NCBI GenBank assembly: GCA_965221845.1 | Contig: OZ244919.1 | Location: 1,984,001-2,048,000 of the forward strand | Reading direction: 5' to 3' | From: JAJEFO01 sp965221845 | Lineage (GTDB): Bacteria > Pseudomonadota > Alphaproteobacteria > Rhodobacterales > Rhodobacteraceae | Length of the DNA stretch: 64,000 nucleotides | Part shown: positions 44,063 through 53,584 of the stretch, one piece after another | How the letters are laid out: each line of letters starts with the position of its first letter | Numbering within the stretch: the stretch's first letter is position 1 | Notes under the pieces: model-generated | Told to the model about the DNA's origin: nothing | Database searches by the model: none | What the model saw: only the letters and a program-made list of their open reading frames with translations | Program-made: the position numbers and the translations under genes

Positions 44063-45616
44063 TCACCGCGCGCCGCTGCCGGCGACGCCTTCATGGCCCG
44101 CGTCTTCGCCGGCATGGTCCGCAGGCGGTCCAGCCGGCGCATCGGCGGCCGCTCCTGGATCCGGCGGCCCCGATGCACGCCCCGAACCGGTCTGGCCGTG
44201 GCCCTCGTCCTGCCCGTACTCGGCTTCGCCCGGCGCGTCGGTCGCGCCGACGACAAGCGGCAGCATCTCCGCGCCTGCGGAAAGCGGGGCGGCGCCGTCG
44301 TCCGGCCTCTTCCAGGCCAGGGTGTCGAAACCCTTGCAACGTTCGCAAACGGGATCCCAGCGCGGATGCGCGCAATGGCAGCTTTCGCACACCCATTGCG
44401 AATCACGCGGCGCTGCAAGCGCGCGTGTCAGCCACCCCTTGACAACGGCATCGCCAGATCCGAGCCCGCGCTCTGTCGCCGCCATGATGGTCAGGACCCG
44501 TGCGGTGGGATCGGTCTCGGCCAGGTCCCCGACCGCTTCGCGCGCAGCCGGAAAGTTTTCTGCCGCAATCTGCAGTTCCGCCGCAAGCATCCGGGTTTCG
44601 GGATGGTCCCTTTCCACGTCCGTCAGCGCGGCAAACCGGCTGACGCGGGCCTCGGGGGATTCCTCGGGATCGAGACGGGCGAAAGCCGCCGCAAGGTCCG
44701 GATGCGGTTGCGCCGCCCACGCCTTCTTCAGGATGCGCGACGCATTCCTCGGCTTGTTGATGGCCATGTATCCGTCGGCAGCCATGACCGCCGCCGGAAC
44801 AAGATCCGGCGAGAGCCGGTTTGCCTCGATCGCCCTTTCGCGCGACTTGGCGGATCTGCCCTCTCGCAGGATGTCCCGGGCCTCGCCAAGCGCAAGCACC
44901 GCGTCGCGGCGCCGATGAACGTCGCGGGGAAGCGCGCCCTGCCTGAGCTTGGCGCCGAGCGTCCTGCGGGCGCCGGTCCAGTCGTGCGCGCCGGCCTGGA
45001 GCCTGAGGAGCACGTCCTGGATCTCGAGATGCGCCGGCCTCAGCGCAAACGCCCTTTCGGCAAGCTTCAGCGCCATGTCGGCGTTGCCGGCAGCCAGCTG
45101 CTGCTTCATCAGCCCCCTGATTCCGGCGAATCGCGTCCGGTCGTCCTCGAGGAGACGCTTGTAGGCGGCTTCGGCCTGAACCGCATCGCCGGCCTGCGCG
45201 GCGGCCTGCGCGGTCAGAAGCGACGTGAGCTCGCGATGCCAGAGAAGCTTCTCGGCCCGCGACGCCCTTGAGAGGGCCGTCCCGGACTCGCCCGATGCGA
45301 GCGCGATCATCCCCTCGGACAGCGCGGCAAGGCCCTTGCGTTCGCGCCGACGGTCGAAGAATCGGTCGATCGATGTCGTGTCGCCGGCGGCAAAGCGAAG
45401 GAACGCGGCGACAAGCCCCATGCCCTTCAAAGCGGCCCAGAACGCAAGCGCGAAAGCCAGGAGGGCGGCGACGGTCTCGAACGGGCCGAAAGAGTACTCC
45501 GTGCCCGAAACCGAGAGGCGAATGCCGCCGTCCGTCTCGATCAGGAGCTCCGCGCCCCAGGCAGCGGCTGCGATCGCGCAGACGAAGAGAACGGCTTTGA
45601 GCAGCGACCAGAGCAT
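44063..45616 (-). CDS. hemY: HemY-type heme biosynthesis-associated TPR protein
   Basis: This is a 517-residue inner-membrane protein of the HemY_N/TPR type, associated with late heme synthesis in proteobacteria. Two N-terminal membrane helices (residues ~1-22 and ~46-72, FALAFWAALKGMGLVAAFLR) are followed by TPR-like helical repeats (~90-380). A zinc-ribbon-like CESCHCAHPRWDPVCERC near 420 is a C-terminal feature of the alphaproteobacterial form. The tail is Gly/Ala/Asp-rich and probably disordered. It lies 6 bp after the mitofilin-like gene. Confidence 0.85.
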   Translation of the reverse strand: MLWSLLKAVLFVCAIAAAAWGAELLIETDGGIRLSVSGTEYSFGPFETVAALLAFALAFWAALKGMGLVAAFLRFAAGDTTSIDRFFDRRRERKGLAALSEGMIALASGESGTALSRASRAEKLLWHRELTSLLTAQAAAQAGDAVQAEAAYKRLLEDDRTRFAGIRGLMKQQLAAGNADMALKLAERAFALRPAHLEIQDVLLRLQAGAHDWTGARRTLGAKLRQGALPRDVHRRRDAVLALGEARDILREGRSAKSRERAIEANRLSPDLVPAAVMAADGYMAINKPRNASRILKKAWAAQPHPDLAAAFARLDPEESPEARVSRFAALTDVERDHPETRMLAAELQIAAENFPAAREAVGDLAETDPTARVLTIMAATERGLGSGDAVVKGWLTRALAAPRDSQWVCESCHCAHPRWDPVCERCKGFDTLAWKRPDDGAAPLSAGAEMLPLVVGATDAPGEAEYGQDEGHGQTGSGRASGPPDPGAAADAPAGPPADHAGEDAGHEGVAGSGAR

Positions 45617-45622
45617 GTCGCC

Positions 45623-46804
45623 TCAGTTCATCCCGTACGCAAGCGCGTCGATCGCTCCCAGAACCGCAAGCCGCAGCTCCGCCCTCGCGATCCAGTCCGC
45701 CATTGCGGGCCGCGACGCGTCCGGCAGGGCGCCGAGCTCGGCAAGCGCGCCGGCCAGGTCGCCCTCCGAAAGGCGCGCCTCGGCCCTGGACAGGATCGCG
45801 TCGGCACCGTCGCCCTCCTGCGGCGTCAAGGACCGCGCATTTGTCGCCTTTCGCAGGAAAGCGACAATCCTGTCCTTGACCGTTCCGTCGCCCGAAACGC
45901 TGCGCGACGCCGCCAGCGACGTCCTGGCAGCGTCGGGAAATTCCTGCTTGAGCGCAAGGAGCGTGGGCGTCCCGGCACTCGCATGGTCGGCCAGTTCGGC
46001 GGGAACCTCCTCCATGGTCGAGATGACGTCGAGATACGGGGCGCCGGTTTCTACCGCCGCACGCAGCCTTGCGACCGCGAAACGGTCTCCCGCGTCCGAT
46101 GCGGACGCCCCTGCCTTGAGCGCCCTCGCCTCAACATCGGCAATCCTGGCCTCCGCGTCCGCAACGAACTGATCCAGCCGGGCCCTGAAGCGGGCCAGCC
46201 GCTCCTCGGTTTCGGCGGCCTGGGACAGGGACGCGTCTCCACCGGACTTCTCCAGCGCCTCCACGCGCCGGCTCAGGGCGGCAAGCCTGGCTCCCGTGTC
46301 CGAAGCCCCGTCCGCCGTCGCCGTCCGCAACGCGCCGATTTCCGCACCCAGGGCGCCCACCCTGCCTTCAAGCGCAGCAATGCCGCCCTCCAGCCCCGAC
46401 GGCTGCTGCATGAGCCCCCAAATTTCGGCAAGCTGCCCTCGCAGCCCCGCCACGTTCGCCGCGACTGCCTCGGCGCCCGAAAGGGCCTGCGCCGCCTTGC
46501 TCGCCTGGCCGGTCAGGTGCGGCAGCGAGATCGCTGCAAGGAAGCCGACGGCGCCTGCCGTCAGGCCGCCGGCAAGTCCTGACACAAGGGAGAGTCGCCT
46601 GAAGGCGGTGCCGAAGAAGGTCCCCGCGCTTCCGCCGGACGTCGAGAGCCCGTCCGTCTGCGCTGCGTCCGGGCCTGCGTCGGCGCCCTCGCCGGCGGCG
46701 GCCGCCGTCGCTTCCGGCTGTTCCTGCGACGCGATGTCCGGCCCCGGCTTCGGGGAAGGCCCCGGGTTGCCGGAGGCCTCTGCGGATCTTGCGGGGTCAG
46801 TCAC
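45623..46804 (-). CDS. Mitofilin-like inner-membrane coiled-coil protein
   Basis: This 393-residue protein has an acidic, Pro/Ala-rich N-terminus, one membrane span (LAGGLTAGAVGFLAAISLP, residues ~75-95), long coiled coils (~100-240) and a C-terminal mitofilin-like helical region (DAILSRAEARLSEGDLAGAL). Bacterial mitofilin homologues are linked to inner-membrane shaping and in alphaproteobacteria sit between hemD and hemY, as here. The frame is open upstream of 46804, but GTG 46804 with GGAAAGG nearby gives the natural start VTDPARSAEAS. Confidence 0.8.
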   Translation of the reverse strand: MTDPARSAEASGNPGPSPKPGPDIASQEQPEATAAAAGEGADAGPDAAQTDGLSTSGGSAGTFFGTAFRRLSLVSGLAGGLTAGAVGFLAAISLPHLTGQASKAAQALSGAEAVAANVAGLRGQLAEIWGLMQQPSGLEGGIAALEGRVGALGAEIGALRTATADGASDTGARLAALSRRVEALEKSGGDASLSQAAETEERLARFRARLDQFVADAEARIADVEARALKAGASASDAGDRFAVARLRAAVETGAPYLDVISTMEEVPAELADHASAGTPTLLALKQEFPDAARTSLAASRSVSGDGTVKDRIVAFLRKATNARSLTPQEGDGADAILSRAEARLSEGDLAGALAELGALPDASRPAMADWIARAELRLAVLGAIDALAYGMN

Positions 46805-46886
46805 TCCGTCACCTTTCCGTAGCGATCCCGTGCGCGACAGCGTGCCTGAACCTAGTGCCGTGCGCGTCCTGCGGCAAGCTCGGGAC

Positions 46887-47567
46887 TTACAGCGCCCCGA
46901 CAACCAGTTCGCACATGGAATCAGCGGTCGGCCGTCTGGCCACCCTGAATTCCGCGTCTCCCCTCCAGGACGCTCTGGCGGCCTCGCTTATGGCAAGGAC
47001 GGTCACGGGCGCCGCGGCGGGGTGACGGGAGAGAAGCTCCGCGCTTCTCGGCGAGAACACCGGCGCGACCACCGGCGCGCTGCCGTCAAGCAGCGTGCGC
47101 GCTGCGCGCGAGAGGGGGCGCGGCGTCTGGTCATAAAGCACCATGTCGACCGTGGCGGCGCCTTGCGCGGACAGCCAGGCGGCAAGATTGCGCCGGGCAT
47201 GCCTTCCCCGGCAGGCAACGGCGGGAGGAGCCACTTCGTCGATCCCTTCAAGAAAGGCTTCGGCCGTCTCTCCGAGCGCCTTCGCCCGCGCACCGAAGCC
47301 GCGTGCGAGCGCTGCCGTGGATTCGCCGACCGTCAGGACGCGACGGCCCTCCAGAGCGCCGCCAAGCCGGCGGACGGCGTTGCCGGACGTCACGATGATC
47401 GTCGAGAACCCGTCAAGGTCCGGCGGATCCCCGACGGGAACGATGTCCATGACCGGGGAGATCACGGCCGGAATGCGCTTCCCGAGCCGCTGCTCGCAAC
47501 CCGCAAGAAAATCCGCTGACTGCGCCTCAGGCCGCGTGAGAAGAAGCGTGGGCCCCGGATCGTCCAT
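46887..47567 (-). CDS. hemD: Uroporphyrinogen-III synthase
   Basis: HemD cyclises hydroxymethylbilane to uroporphyrinogen III in heme synthesis. The 226-residue sequence is divergent as usual for the family, with LLLTRPEAQSADFL at the N-terminus, IIVTSGNAVRRLG, VLTVGESTAALARGFG, AWLSAQGAATVDMVLYDQTPRP (here split by composition), and VFSPRSAELLSRH. ATG at 47567 gives MDDPGPTLLL. The hemC partner is not here. tsaD diverges 71 bp away. Confidence 0.85.
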   Translation of the reverse strand: MDDPGPTLLLTRPEAQSADFLAGCEQRLGKRIPAVISPVMDIVPVGDPPDLDGFSTIIVTSGNAVRRLGGALEGRRVLTVGESTAALARGFGARAKALGETAEAFLEGIDEVAPPAVACRGRHARRNLAAWLSAQGAATVDMVLYDQTPRPLSRAARTLLDGSAPVVAPVFSPRSAELLSRHPAAAPVTVLAISEAARASWRGDAEFRVARRPTADSMCELVVGAL

Positions 47568-47638
47568 TTCGGCGCCTTCTTGTGTGAGGCATGGCCCGGT
47601 GATACCCGGGGCCCGGAAGCCACGCAAGCCGGACAGCC

Positions 47639-48718
47639 ATGGCACGTCTCTTCCTCGGAATCGAATCCAGCTGCGACGACACCGCCGCCGCCGTCGTGTC
47701 CGAGGAAGGGAGGATCCTGTCGTCGATCGTTGCGGACCAGGCGTTCCTGCACGCCTCCTTCGGGGGGATCGTTCCAGAGATCGCCGCCCGGGCGCATGCC
47801 GAGAAGCTCGACATCGCCATCGAGGCCGCTCTGAGCGAAGCGGCCGTCGGCGCGGCGGATGTCGACGCGGTCGCCGTCACTGCAGGCCCGGGCCTGATCG
47901 GCGGCGTCCTGTCCGGCGTGATGTGCGCGAGAGGGATCGCGGCGGGTCTCGGCAGGCCGCTTCTCGGGGTCAACCATCTCGCCGGCCATGCGCTGACTCC
48001 TCGGCTGACGGACAATGTCGCGTTTCCCTATCTCCTGCTTCTGGTGTCGGGCGGGCACTGCCAGCTGCTGATCGTCTCGGGCCCGGACAGCTTCCGGCGC
48101 ATCGGCGGGACGCTGGACGACTCGCCCGGCGAGGCCTTCGACAAGACGGCACGCGCCCTTGGCCTTCCCGGACCTGGCGGCCCGGCTGTCGAGCGCGAGG
48201 CCGCGAAAGGGAATCCGGAGCGATTTCGCCTTCCAAGACCGTTGCTTGGCCGCTCCGGCTGCGACATGAGCTTCTCGGGACTCAAGACCGCGCTGGTGCG
48301 CGAACGCGATCTCCTCGTCTCTGAATCAGGCGGGCTGTCCGCAATGGACCGCGCGGATCTTTGCGCCGGCTTCCAGGCTGCAGTAAGCGAAGTCCTGGCC
48401 GAGAAGACGGCGCGCGCCACGGAGGCCTACCTCTCCCTGGGTCCGCGCATGCCGGTCATCGCCGTCGCGGGCGGCGTCGCGGCGAACGCGGGGGTCCGCG
48501 CCGGGATCGATGCCGTCGCGAAGCGGCACGGCCTCGGATTCGTCGCGCCGCCCGCCGCGCTGTGCACGGACAACGCCGCGATGATCGCCTGGGCCGGCAT
48601 AGAGCTTGACCGGATCGGGAATCCCGGTCTTGTTCCCCTGGTCGCGCGCCCGCGCTGGCCGCTGGACGCGAGCCGGCCGGCCCTTCTGGGATCCGGCGCG
48701 AAGGGCGCGAAGGCATGA
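47639..48718 (+). CDS. tsaD: tRNA threonylcarbamoyladenosine transferase TsaD
   Basis: TsaD transfers the threonylcarbamoyl group to A37 of ANN-decoding tRNAs, working with TsaB and TsaE. The protein of 359 residues has LGIESSCDDTAAAVV, FGGIVPEIAARAHAEK, GPGLIGGVLSGV, the metal ligands in VNHLAGHALTPRL, LLLVSGGHCQLLI, DDSPGEAFDK and the late CTDNAAMIAWAG. All motifs are intact and the length is normal. It overlaps gpsA by four bases (ATGA). Confidence 0.97.
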   Translation: MARLFLGIESSCDDTAAAVVSEEGRILSSIVADQAFLHASFGGIVPEIAARAHAEKLDIAIEAALSEAAVGAADVDAVAVTAGPGLIGGVLSGVMCARGIAAGLGRPLLGVNHLAGHALTPRLTDNVAFPYLLLLVSGGHCQLLIVSGPDSFRRIGGTLDDSPGEAFDKTARALGLPGPGGPAVEREAAKGNPERFRLPRPLLGRSGCDMSFSGLKTALVRERDLLVSESGGLSAMDRADLCAGFQAAVSEVLAEKTARATEAYLSLGPRMPVIAVAGGVAANAGVRAGIDAVAKRHGLGFVAPPAALCTDNAAMIAWAGIELDRIGNPGLVPLVARPRWPLDASRPALLGSGAKGAKA

Positions 48719-49674
48719 GCCTCTCCGTCCTCGGGGCCGGCGCTTTCGGAACCGCGCTCGCGATCGCCCTTTCGCGGGACGGGACACGGGTCGCTCTCTG
48801 GTCACGGGACGCCGACGAAGCCGCACGCATGCAGAAGGCCAGGCGGTCAGGCGCCCGCCTGCCGGGCCGCCTCCTGCCCGTCAGCCTGACCGTGACGGCC
48901 GACAGGGCCGCCTTCAATGCCGCGACCTGCCTTGTCGCCGTGCCCGCACAGAGCCTTGCGTCCTTCCTGCGAGATCATGACTTCGGAAGCGGCGGCGCGC
49001 TGGTCGCCTGCTGCAAGGGCATTGATCGCGCCACCGGCCTCGGGCCGGCCGCGACGATTCAGGCGGCCCTGCCCTCGCACAGGCCTGCGATAATGACCGG
49101 CCCGAGCTTCGCCGCCGACGTCGCGGACGGGCTGCCCACCGCAATCGTCGTCGCGGCGGAAGGCGCGAAGGAGTCCAGAAGGCTGCAGTCGCTGCTCACG
49201 CGCCCGGCCCTGCGCCTCTATCGATCCACGGACGTTCGCGGTGCCGAACTGGGCGGGGCCCTCAAGAACGTTGTCGCGCTTGCCGCCGGAGTCGCCGTCG
49301 GCGCCGGACTCGGCGACAGCGCACGCGCCTCCGTGGTCGCCCGCGGATTCGGCGAGCTCGCGCGATACGCCGCATTGCATGGCGCCAGGAAAGGAACGCT
49401 CCACGGGCTATCGGGCCTCGGGGACCTCGTCCTGACCTGCACCTCGGGGAAATCCCGCAACTTCAGCGCAGGCGTCGCGCTGGGGCGAGGCCGGGACATC
49501 GACCGGGAGGCAACCGTCGAGGGGCTTGCCACCGCGCCGGTCGTCGCGGAGGGTGCGGCCGCTGCGGGCATGAGCCTTCCGCTCATGCAGGCCACGGCGG
49601 ACGTCATCGAGGGACGCCTTGACATTTCGCGGGCCGTCGAGGCCCTCTTGTCGCGACCCGTGGGAAAGGAGTAG
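48715..49674 (+). CDS. gpsA: Glycerol-3-phosphate dehydrogenase [NAD(P)+]
   Basis: GpsA makes sn-glycerol 3-phosphate for phospholipids. The 319-residue protein shows the dinucleotide motif VLGAGAFGTALAIAL (residues 5-19), GPSFAADVADGLPTA, the catalytic Lys in LGGALKNVVALAAGV and SGLGDLVLTCTSGKSRN. ATGA overlap with tsaD suggests coupling. It is followed closely by the EVE-domain gene. Confidence 0.96.
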   Translation: MSLSVLGAGAFGTALAIALSRDGTRVALWSRDADEAARMQKARRSGARLPGRLLPVSLTVTADRAAFNAATCLVAVPAQSLASFLRDHDFGSGGALVACCKGIDRATGLGPAATIQAALPSHRPAIMTGPSFAADVADGLPTAIVVAAEGAKESRRLQSLLTRPALRLYRSTDVRGAELGGALKNVVALAAGVAVGAGLGDSARASVVARGFGELARYAALHGARKGTLHGLSGLGDLVLTCTSGKSRNFSAGVALGRGRDIDREATVEGLATAPVVAEGAAAAGMSLPLMQATADVIEGRLDISRAVEALLSRPVGKE

Positions 49675-49678
49675 GCGC

Positions 49679-50098
49679 ATGGCGTTCTGGCTTTTCAAGT
49701 CCGAGCCCTCCACCTGGAGCTGGGACGAGCAGGTCGCGAAGGGCGACGCGGGAGAGGAGTGGGACGGGGTCCGGAACTACCAGGCGAGGAACTTCATGCG
49801 CCAGATGAAGGTCGGGGACAGGGGTTTCTTCTATCACTCGCAGAAGGACCGGGAGATCGTCGGAACCGTGGAAGTGATCGCCGAAGCCCATCCTGACAGC
49901 ACGACCGACGACGCGCGATGGGAATGCGTGGACATCAAGGCCCTCATGCCGCTCGAGACTCCGGTGTCGCTTGAGCGCATCAAGCAGGAGCCCCTCCTTG
50001 CCGAAATGACGCTTGTCAGGAATTCGCGCCTGTCGGTGCAGCCGGTGCGGGACGGGGAGTGGGAGCTCGTGTGCAGGATGGGCGGGATCGGCCCCTGA
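49679..50098 (+). CDS. EVE-domain protein
   Basis: The 139-residue protein is an EVE/PUA-like fold member, a group linked to binding of modified nucleic-acid bases. The signature MAFWLFKSEPSTWSWDEQ is at the N-terminus, followed by WDGVRNYQARNFMRQMKVGD, FYHSQKDREIVGTVEVIAEA and a C-terminal GEWELVCRMGG. GGAAAGGAG precedes ATG 49679. It lies four bases after gpsA, the usual position in related genomes. The ligand here is unknown. Confidence 0.92.
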   Translation: MAFWLFKSEPSTWSWDEQVAKGDAGEEWDGVRNYQARNFMRQMKVGDRGFFYHSQKDREIVGTVEVIAEAHPDSTTDDARWECVDIKALMPLETPVSLERIKQEPLLAEMTLVRNSRLSVQPVRDGEWELVCRMGGIGP

Positions 50099-50161
50099 CA
50101 GGCTCTGGCCAGACGGCCGCGTTGAGCGTAGGCTGCCGCCACGGTCGAAAGGAATGGAACG

Positions 50162-50557
50162 ATGGAAGTCATCAGCGTAATCGTGGCCGCGATCGGCGGC
50201 TTCGCCCTTGGCGCCGCCTGGTACGCGGCGCTGTCCGGGCCATGGGCCGCCGCCTCGGGCATCAAGCTGGACGACGGCCGCCGCCGCCCTGCCCGCCGGG
50301 GCAAGGCGCCCCTGATCCTGGCAGGCGTCGCAATGATCCTCGTGGCAGGCATGATGCGGCACGTGTTTGCCACGTCCGGGATAGACACGCTCGCGGGCGG
50401 CCTTGTCAGCGGACTGGGCGTCGGGCTGTTCTTCATATCGCCCTGGATAATGATCAACAACGCATACGGCGACAGGCCGTTCAGCCTGACGCTGATAGAC
50501 GGCGGATACGCCACGTGCGGCTGTGCCGTCATCGGGGCGATACTGGGGATCCTCTGA
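50162..50557 (+). CDS. DUF1761-type membrane protein
   Basis: The 131-residue protein has about four membrane spans (IVAAIGGFALGAAWYAAL, APLILAGVAMILVAG, GLVSGLGVGLFFISPWIMI, GCAVIGAILGIL) and the FALGAAWYAALSGPW start seen in DUF1761 proteins. The C-terminal NNAYGDRPFSLTLIDGGY segment is typical. No enzymatic role is known. GGAAAGGA precedes ATG. Confidence 0.75.
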   Translation: MEVISVIVAAIGGFALGAAWYAALSGPWAAASGIKLDDGRRRPARRGKAPLILAGVAMILVAGMMRHVFATSGIDTLAGGLVSGLGVGLFFISPWIMINNAYGDRPFSLTLIDGGYATCGCAVIGAILGIL

Positions 50558-50708
50558 TCCAGGGGGCCGGCGTCGCGCCGACCGGAGCGGGTCGCTCGGC
50601 GGCAGGGGCCTGCCGGGCGCCGGCCTTCGGCGGGCCCGCGTTCCGGCGCGAGCCGCGTTCCGGCGGTTCCGCCTGCCGCGGCCACGCCCGAAGCGGCGTC
50701 ACGCCCGC

Positions 50709-51971
50709 ATGACCGCTCCTGACCGGAAGGCGTTCCTTGCCGGCCTGTTCGAGGCGGCCGTCGCCGCGGCCGACCCCCGCAGGATCCTGCCCGGGCACCT
50801 GCCGCGCAAGCCGGGCGGCCGGACCGTGGTCGTCGGCGCCGGAAAGGGCGCGGCGCAGATGGCGGCGGCCTTCGAGGACCTGTGGGACGCGCCGCTCGAG
50901 GGCGTGGTGGTGACCCGGCACGGCCATGCGGTCCCGACCCGCAGCGTCCGCGTCCTGACCGCCTCCCATCCGGTTCCCGACCAGGCGGGCGTCGCGGCCG
51001 CCAGGGCGCTGGCGAACGCCGTGTCGGGACTGGCTGAAGAGGACCTGGTCGTCGCGCTCATCTGCGGCGGCGGGTCGGCGCTGCTGCCGGCGCCTCCGGA
51101 GGGGCTGACGCTCCGGGACGAGCAGGCGCTCAACCGCGCCCTGCTTGGTTCGGGCGCGCCCATCTCGGCCATGAACGCCGTCCGCACGCATGTCAGCACC
51201 ATAAAGGGCGGCCGGCTGGCGCTTGCGGCGCATCCCGCGCGCGTCGCCAGCCTGATCGTGTCCGACGTGCCGGGGGACGACCCGGCCCAGGTCGCGTCGG
51301 GGCCGACCGTGCCCGGCCGGACCGGCGCGCGCGCGGCCCTGGGGCTCGCCGACGCCCACCGGATCAGGCTGCCCGGCCGGGTCCGCGGCCACCTCGCCTC
51401 GGCGGAGGACGCCCCGTCGCCGGACGACGCGCGGTTCGCGCGCAACACGGTCTCGGTCATCGCGTCGCCGTCGATCTCCCTGGAGGCCGCAGCGGCCCTT
51501 GCGCAGAGGCGCGGCATCCGCGCGTTCATCCTGTCCGACGCCGTGGAGGGGGAGGCGCGCGATGTCGGGCTCGTCCACGCCGCCATCGCGCGGGAGGTCG
51601 GGCTTCGCGACCGCCCGTTCGCGAAGCCCGCGCTGATCCTGTCCGGCGGGGAGACCACGGTGACCGTCGAAGACGGCGGAGGGCGCGGAGGGCGAAACGG
51701 CGAGTTCCTGCTCGCGTTCGCCGGCGGCGCGGAAGGTCTGGACGTGGCCGCCCTCGCCGCGGACACGGACGGGATCGATGGCAGCGAAGGCAACGCCGGC
51801 GCGTTCGCGGACGGCCAGACATGGGCACGGCTGCGCAAGGCGGGAATGGATCCGGGATCCCTGCTTGCCCGGCACGACAGCTGGACAGGGTTCGACGCGC
51901 TGGGAGACCTATTCACGACAGGCCCGACCGGCACCAACGTCAACGACTTCAGGGCCGTCATGGTCGGCTGA
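50709..51971 (+). CDS. Glycerate 2-kinase (MOFRL/GckA-type)
   Basis: This family phosphorylates D-glycerate to 2-phosphoglycerate. The 420-residue sequence has VVVGAGKGAAQMAAAFED, LICGGGSALLPAPPEGLTL, SAMNAVRTHVSTIKGGRLA and the C-terminal MOFRL part ALILSGGETTVTV, GGRNGEFLLAFA and AADTDGIDGSE with NDFRAVMVG at the end. The frame extends far upstream, but ATG 50709 gives the normal start (MTAPDRKAFLAGLFEAAV). It stands alone after the DUF1761 gene. Confidence 0.9.
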   Translation: MTAPDRKAFLAGLFEAAVAAADPRRILPGHLPRKPGGRTVVVGAGKGAAQMAAAFEDLWDAPLEGVVVTRHGHAVPTRSVRVLTASHPVPDQAGVAAARALANAVSGLAEEDLVVALICGGGSALLPAPPEGLTLRDEQALNRALLGSGAPISAMNAVRTHVSTIKGGRLALAAHPARVASLIVSDVPGDDPAQVASGPTVPGRTGARAALGLADAHRIRLPGRVRGHLASAEDAPSPDDARFARNTVSVIASPSISLEAAAALAQRRGIRAFILSDAVEGEARDVGLVHAAIAREVGLRDRPFAKPALILSGGETTVTVEDGGGRGGRNGEFLLAFAGGAEGLDVAALAADTDGIDGSEGNAGAFADGQTWARLRKAGMDPGSLLARHDSWTGFDALGDLFTTGPTGTNVNDFRAVMVG

Positions 51972-52281
51972 CCGCAAGTTCGGGCCGACGCGGCCAGGAC
52001 GTGCCTGCCGCGGAGGAGCGCAGGAACAGGCGCGCAATGCCGCGCCCGGGATCCCTTCCACGGCGAAGGATTGCGCGGCGAAGAGGCGAAATCCCGCAAA
52101 AATCACTTGCAACGCACGCCACGCTCTGCAACCTGCCTTGCAGCGGGGCTTGCGCCGCTTCCGGACCGCATGACCGGCCCGAAGGCGGGACCCGCTCTTC
52201 CTCGCCGCACTTTCCGTCAGGCATTGCCCTGGCGGCGGGAAAGAGACAGGCTGCGCGGGCTCCGGGCGGGCTGGGGATGTG
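51972..52281. other. Spacer with no supported gene
   Basis: About 310 bp between the glycerate kinase and the outer-membrane gene contain only shadow frames. A promoter for the downstream gene is expected near 52100, where composition is slightly less GC-rich. Confidence 0.4.
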
Positions 52282-53550
52282 ATGATGGAGAAACGGCTGT
52301 TCCATGCCTGTGCCTCACTGCTGGCGCTTCTTTCCCTCATGCCGAAGCCGGCGCTTGCCGAATCCCCGCTTTCCGACCGGGTGGACGTGTTCGGGAAGGT
52401 CGCAGTGGAAACGCGGTTCTTCCCGGAGACCGCGGCCCATCCCGGACAGCGGCGACATGCGAGAGGCGTCGCCCTGGAGACGACCGCCTACATCGAGAGA
52501 GACGACGGCAGCAGCATAACGATAACGCCCTTCCTGCGCCTTGACGCCGACGATCCGGAGCGCACGCATGCCGACCTGCGGGAAGCCTACTTCCTCACCT
52601 ACGGAGACGCCGGGAACGGGGAATGGGAGATGCGGCTCGGCGTCGACCGCGTGTTCTGGGGCGTTGCCGAATCCCGCTCCCTTGTGGACATCGTCAACCA
52701 GACGGACCTGGTGGAAAATCCGGACGGCGACAGCAAGCTCGGCCAGCCGATGGCGCATCTCACCCTGTCCGGGGACCTCGGCGTGCTTGAGCTGTTCGGG
52801 GTGACAGGACACCGGAAGCGGACCTTTCCGGGGCGGCGCGGGCGGCTTCGCGGACCTCTGGTCGTCGACAACGGCCAGGCCACTTACGAGTCCTCGGCCG
52901 AGGAATGGCACGTCGACCTCGCGGGCCGCTACAGCAACAGCTTCGGGCCGCTCGACATCGGGCTGAGCGTGTTCGACGGCACCAGCCGCGAGCCGTCACT
53001 TAAAGAATGCCCTGCGGAGGAGGAGGAGGAGGAAGGAGGCTGCTACCTGGCGCCGCACTACGAGCAGATCCGGCAGCTCGGGCTGGACGGCCAGATCACG
53101 ACAGGGCCGCTGCTGCTCAAGCTGGAGGCGATCCGCCGGACCGGCGGACAGAAACGAGACAGTCAAAAGGACGACGACTACACGGCTTCGGTGGTCGGCG
53201 GCGAGTACGTCATCAACGGCCCGCTGGGCACCGGTTCAGACCTTAGCCTGTTCGCCGAGCGGCTCCATGACGACCGGGGACGCATGGCGACCGAGGCGCT
53301 CGCGAATTCCGTCTTCCTCGGCGCGCGCCTCGCCCTGAACGACGAAAGGGACACCGACTTCTTTCTCGGCGTGCTCGATTCCCGCGAAACCGACAGCCGC
53401 GTCGTGAGCGCCGAGTTCAACCGCCGGCTCACGGACAGCCTGTCGCTGAACCTGGAATCGATCACCAACGTGGGGTTCGAGAAGGATCCGCTCCTCGCCG
53501 GCACGCGGCGCGACAGCTTCGTCGGGTTCAGCCTGGAGTACAATTTCTGA
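52282..53550 (+). CDS. Outer-membrane beta-barrel protein (porin-like), unassigned family
   Basis: This 422-residue protein has a signal peptide (KRLFHACASLLALLSLMPKPALA) and then alternating polar/hydrophobic strands typical of a barrel, ending in FVGFSLEYNF, with terminal Phe as expected for BAM-dependent assembly. Segments such as REAYFLTYGD and WHVDLAGRYSN are strand-like. A surface-loop candidate has a Glu run between two Cys (CPAEEEEEEGGC), which could form a disulfide and bind cations. I do not recognise a specific porin or export family. The start may be ATG 52282 or 52285. Confidence 0.7.
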   Translation: MMEKRLFHACASLLALLSLMPKPALAESPLSDRVDVFGKVAVETRFFPETAAHPGQRRHARGVALETTAYIERDDGSSITITPFLRLDADDPERTHADLREAYFLTYGDAGNGEWEMRLGVDRVFWGVAESRSLVDIVNQTDLVENPDGDSKLGQPMAHLTLSGDLGVLELFGVTGHRKRTFPGRRGRLRGPLVVDNGQATYESSAEEWHVDLAGRYSNSFGPLDIGLSVFDGTSREPSLKECPAEEEEEEGGCYLAPHYEQIRQLGLDGQITTGPLLLKLEAIRRTGGQKRDSQKDDDYTASVVGGEYVINGPLGTGSDLSLFAERLHDDRGRMATEALANSVFLGARLALNDERDTDFFLGVLDSRETDSRVVSAEFNRRLTDSLSLNLESITNVGFEKDPLLAGTRRDSFVGFSLEYNF

Positions 53551-53584
53551 CTTCGCTGCGACGGCATGCCGCGCTGCCGGTCGC

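Noticed and set aside
44093..45271. 392-codon frame antisense to hemY
   Set aside because: hemY on the other strand has membrane helices, TPR-like repeats and a zinc ribbon. The antisense frame is a GC-rich shadow.
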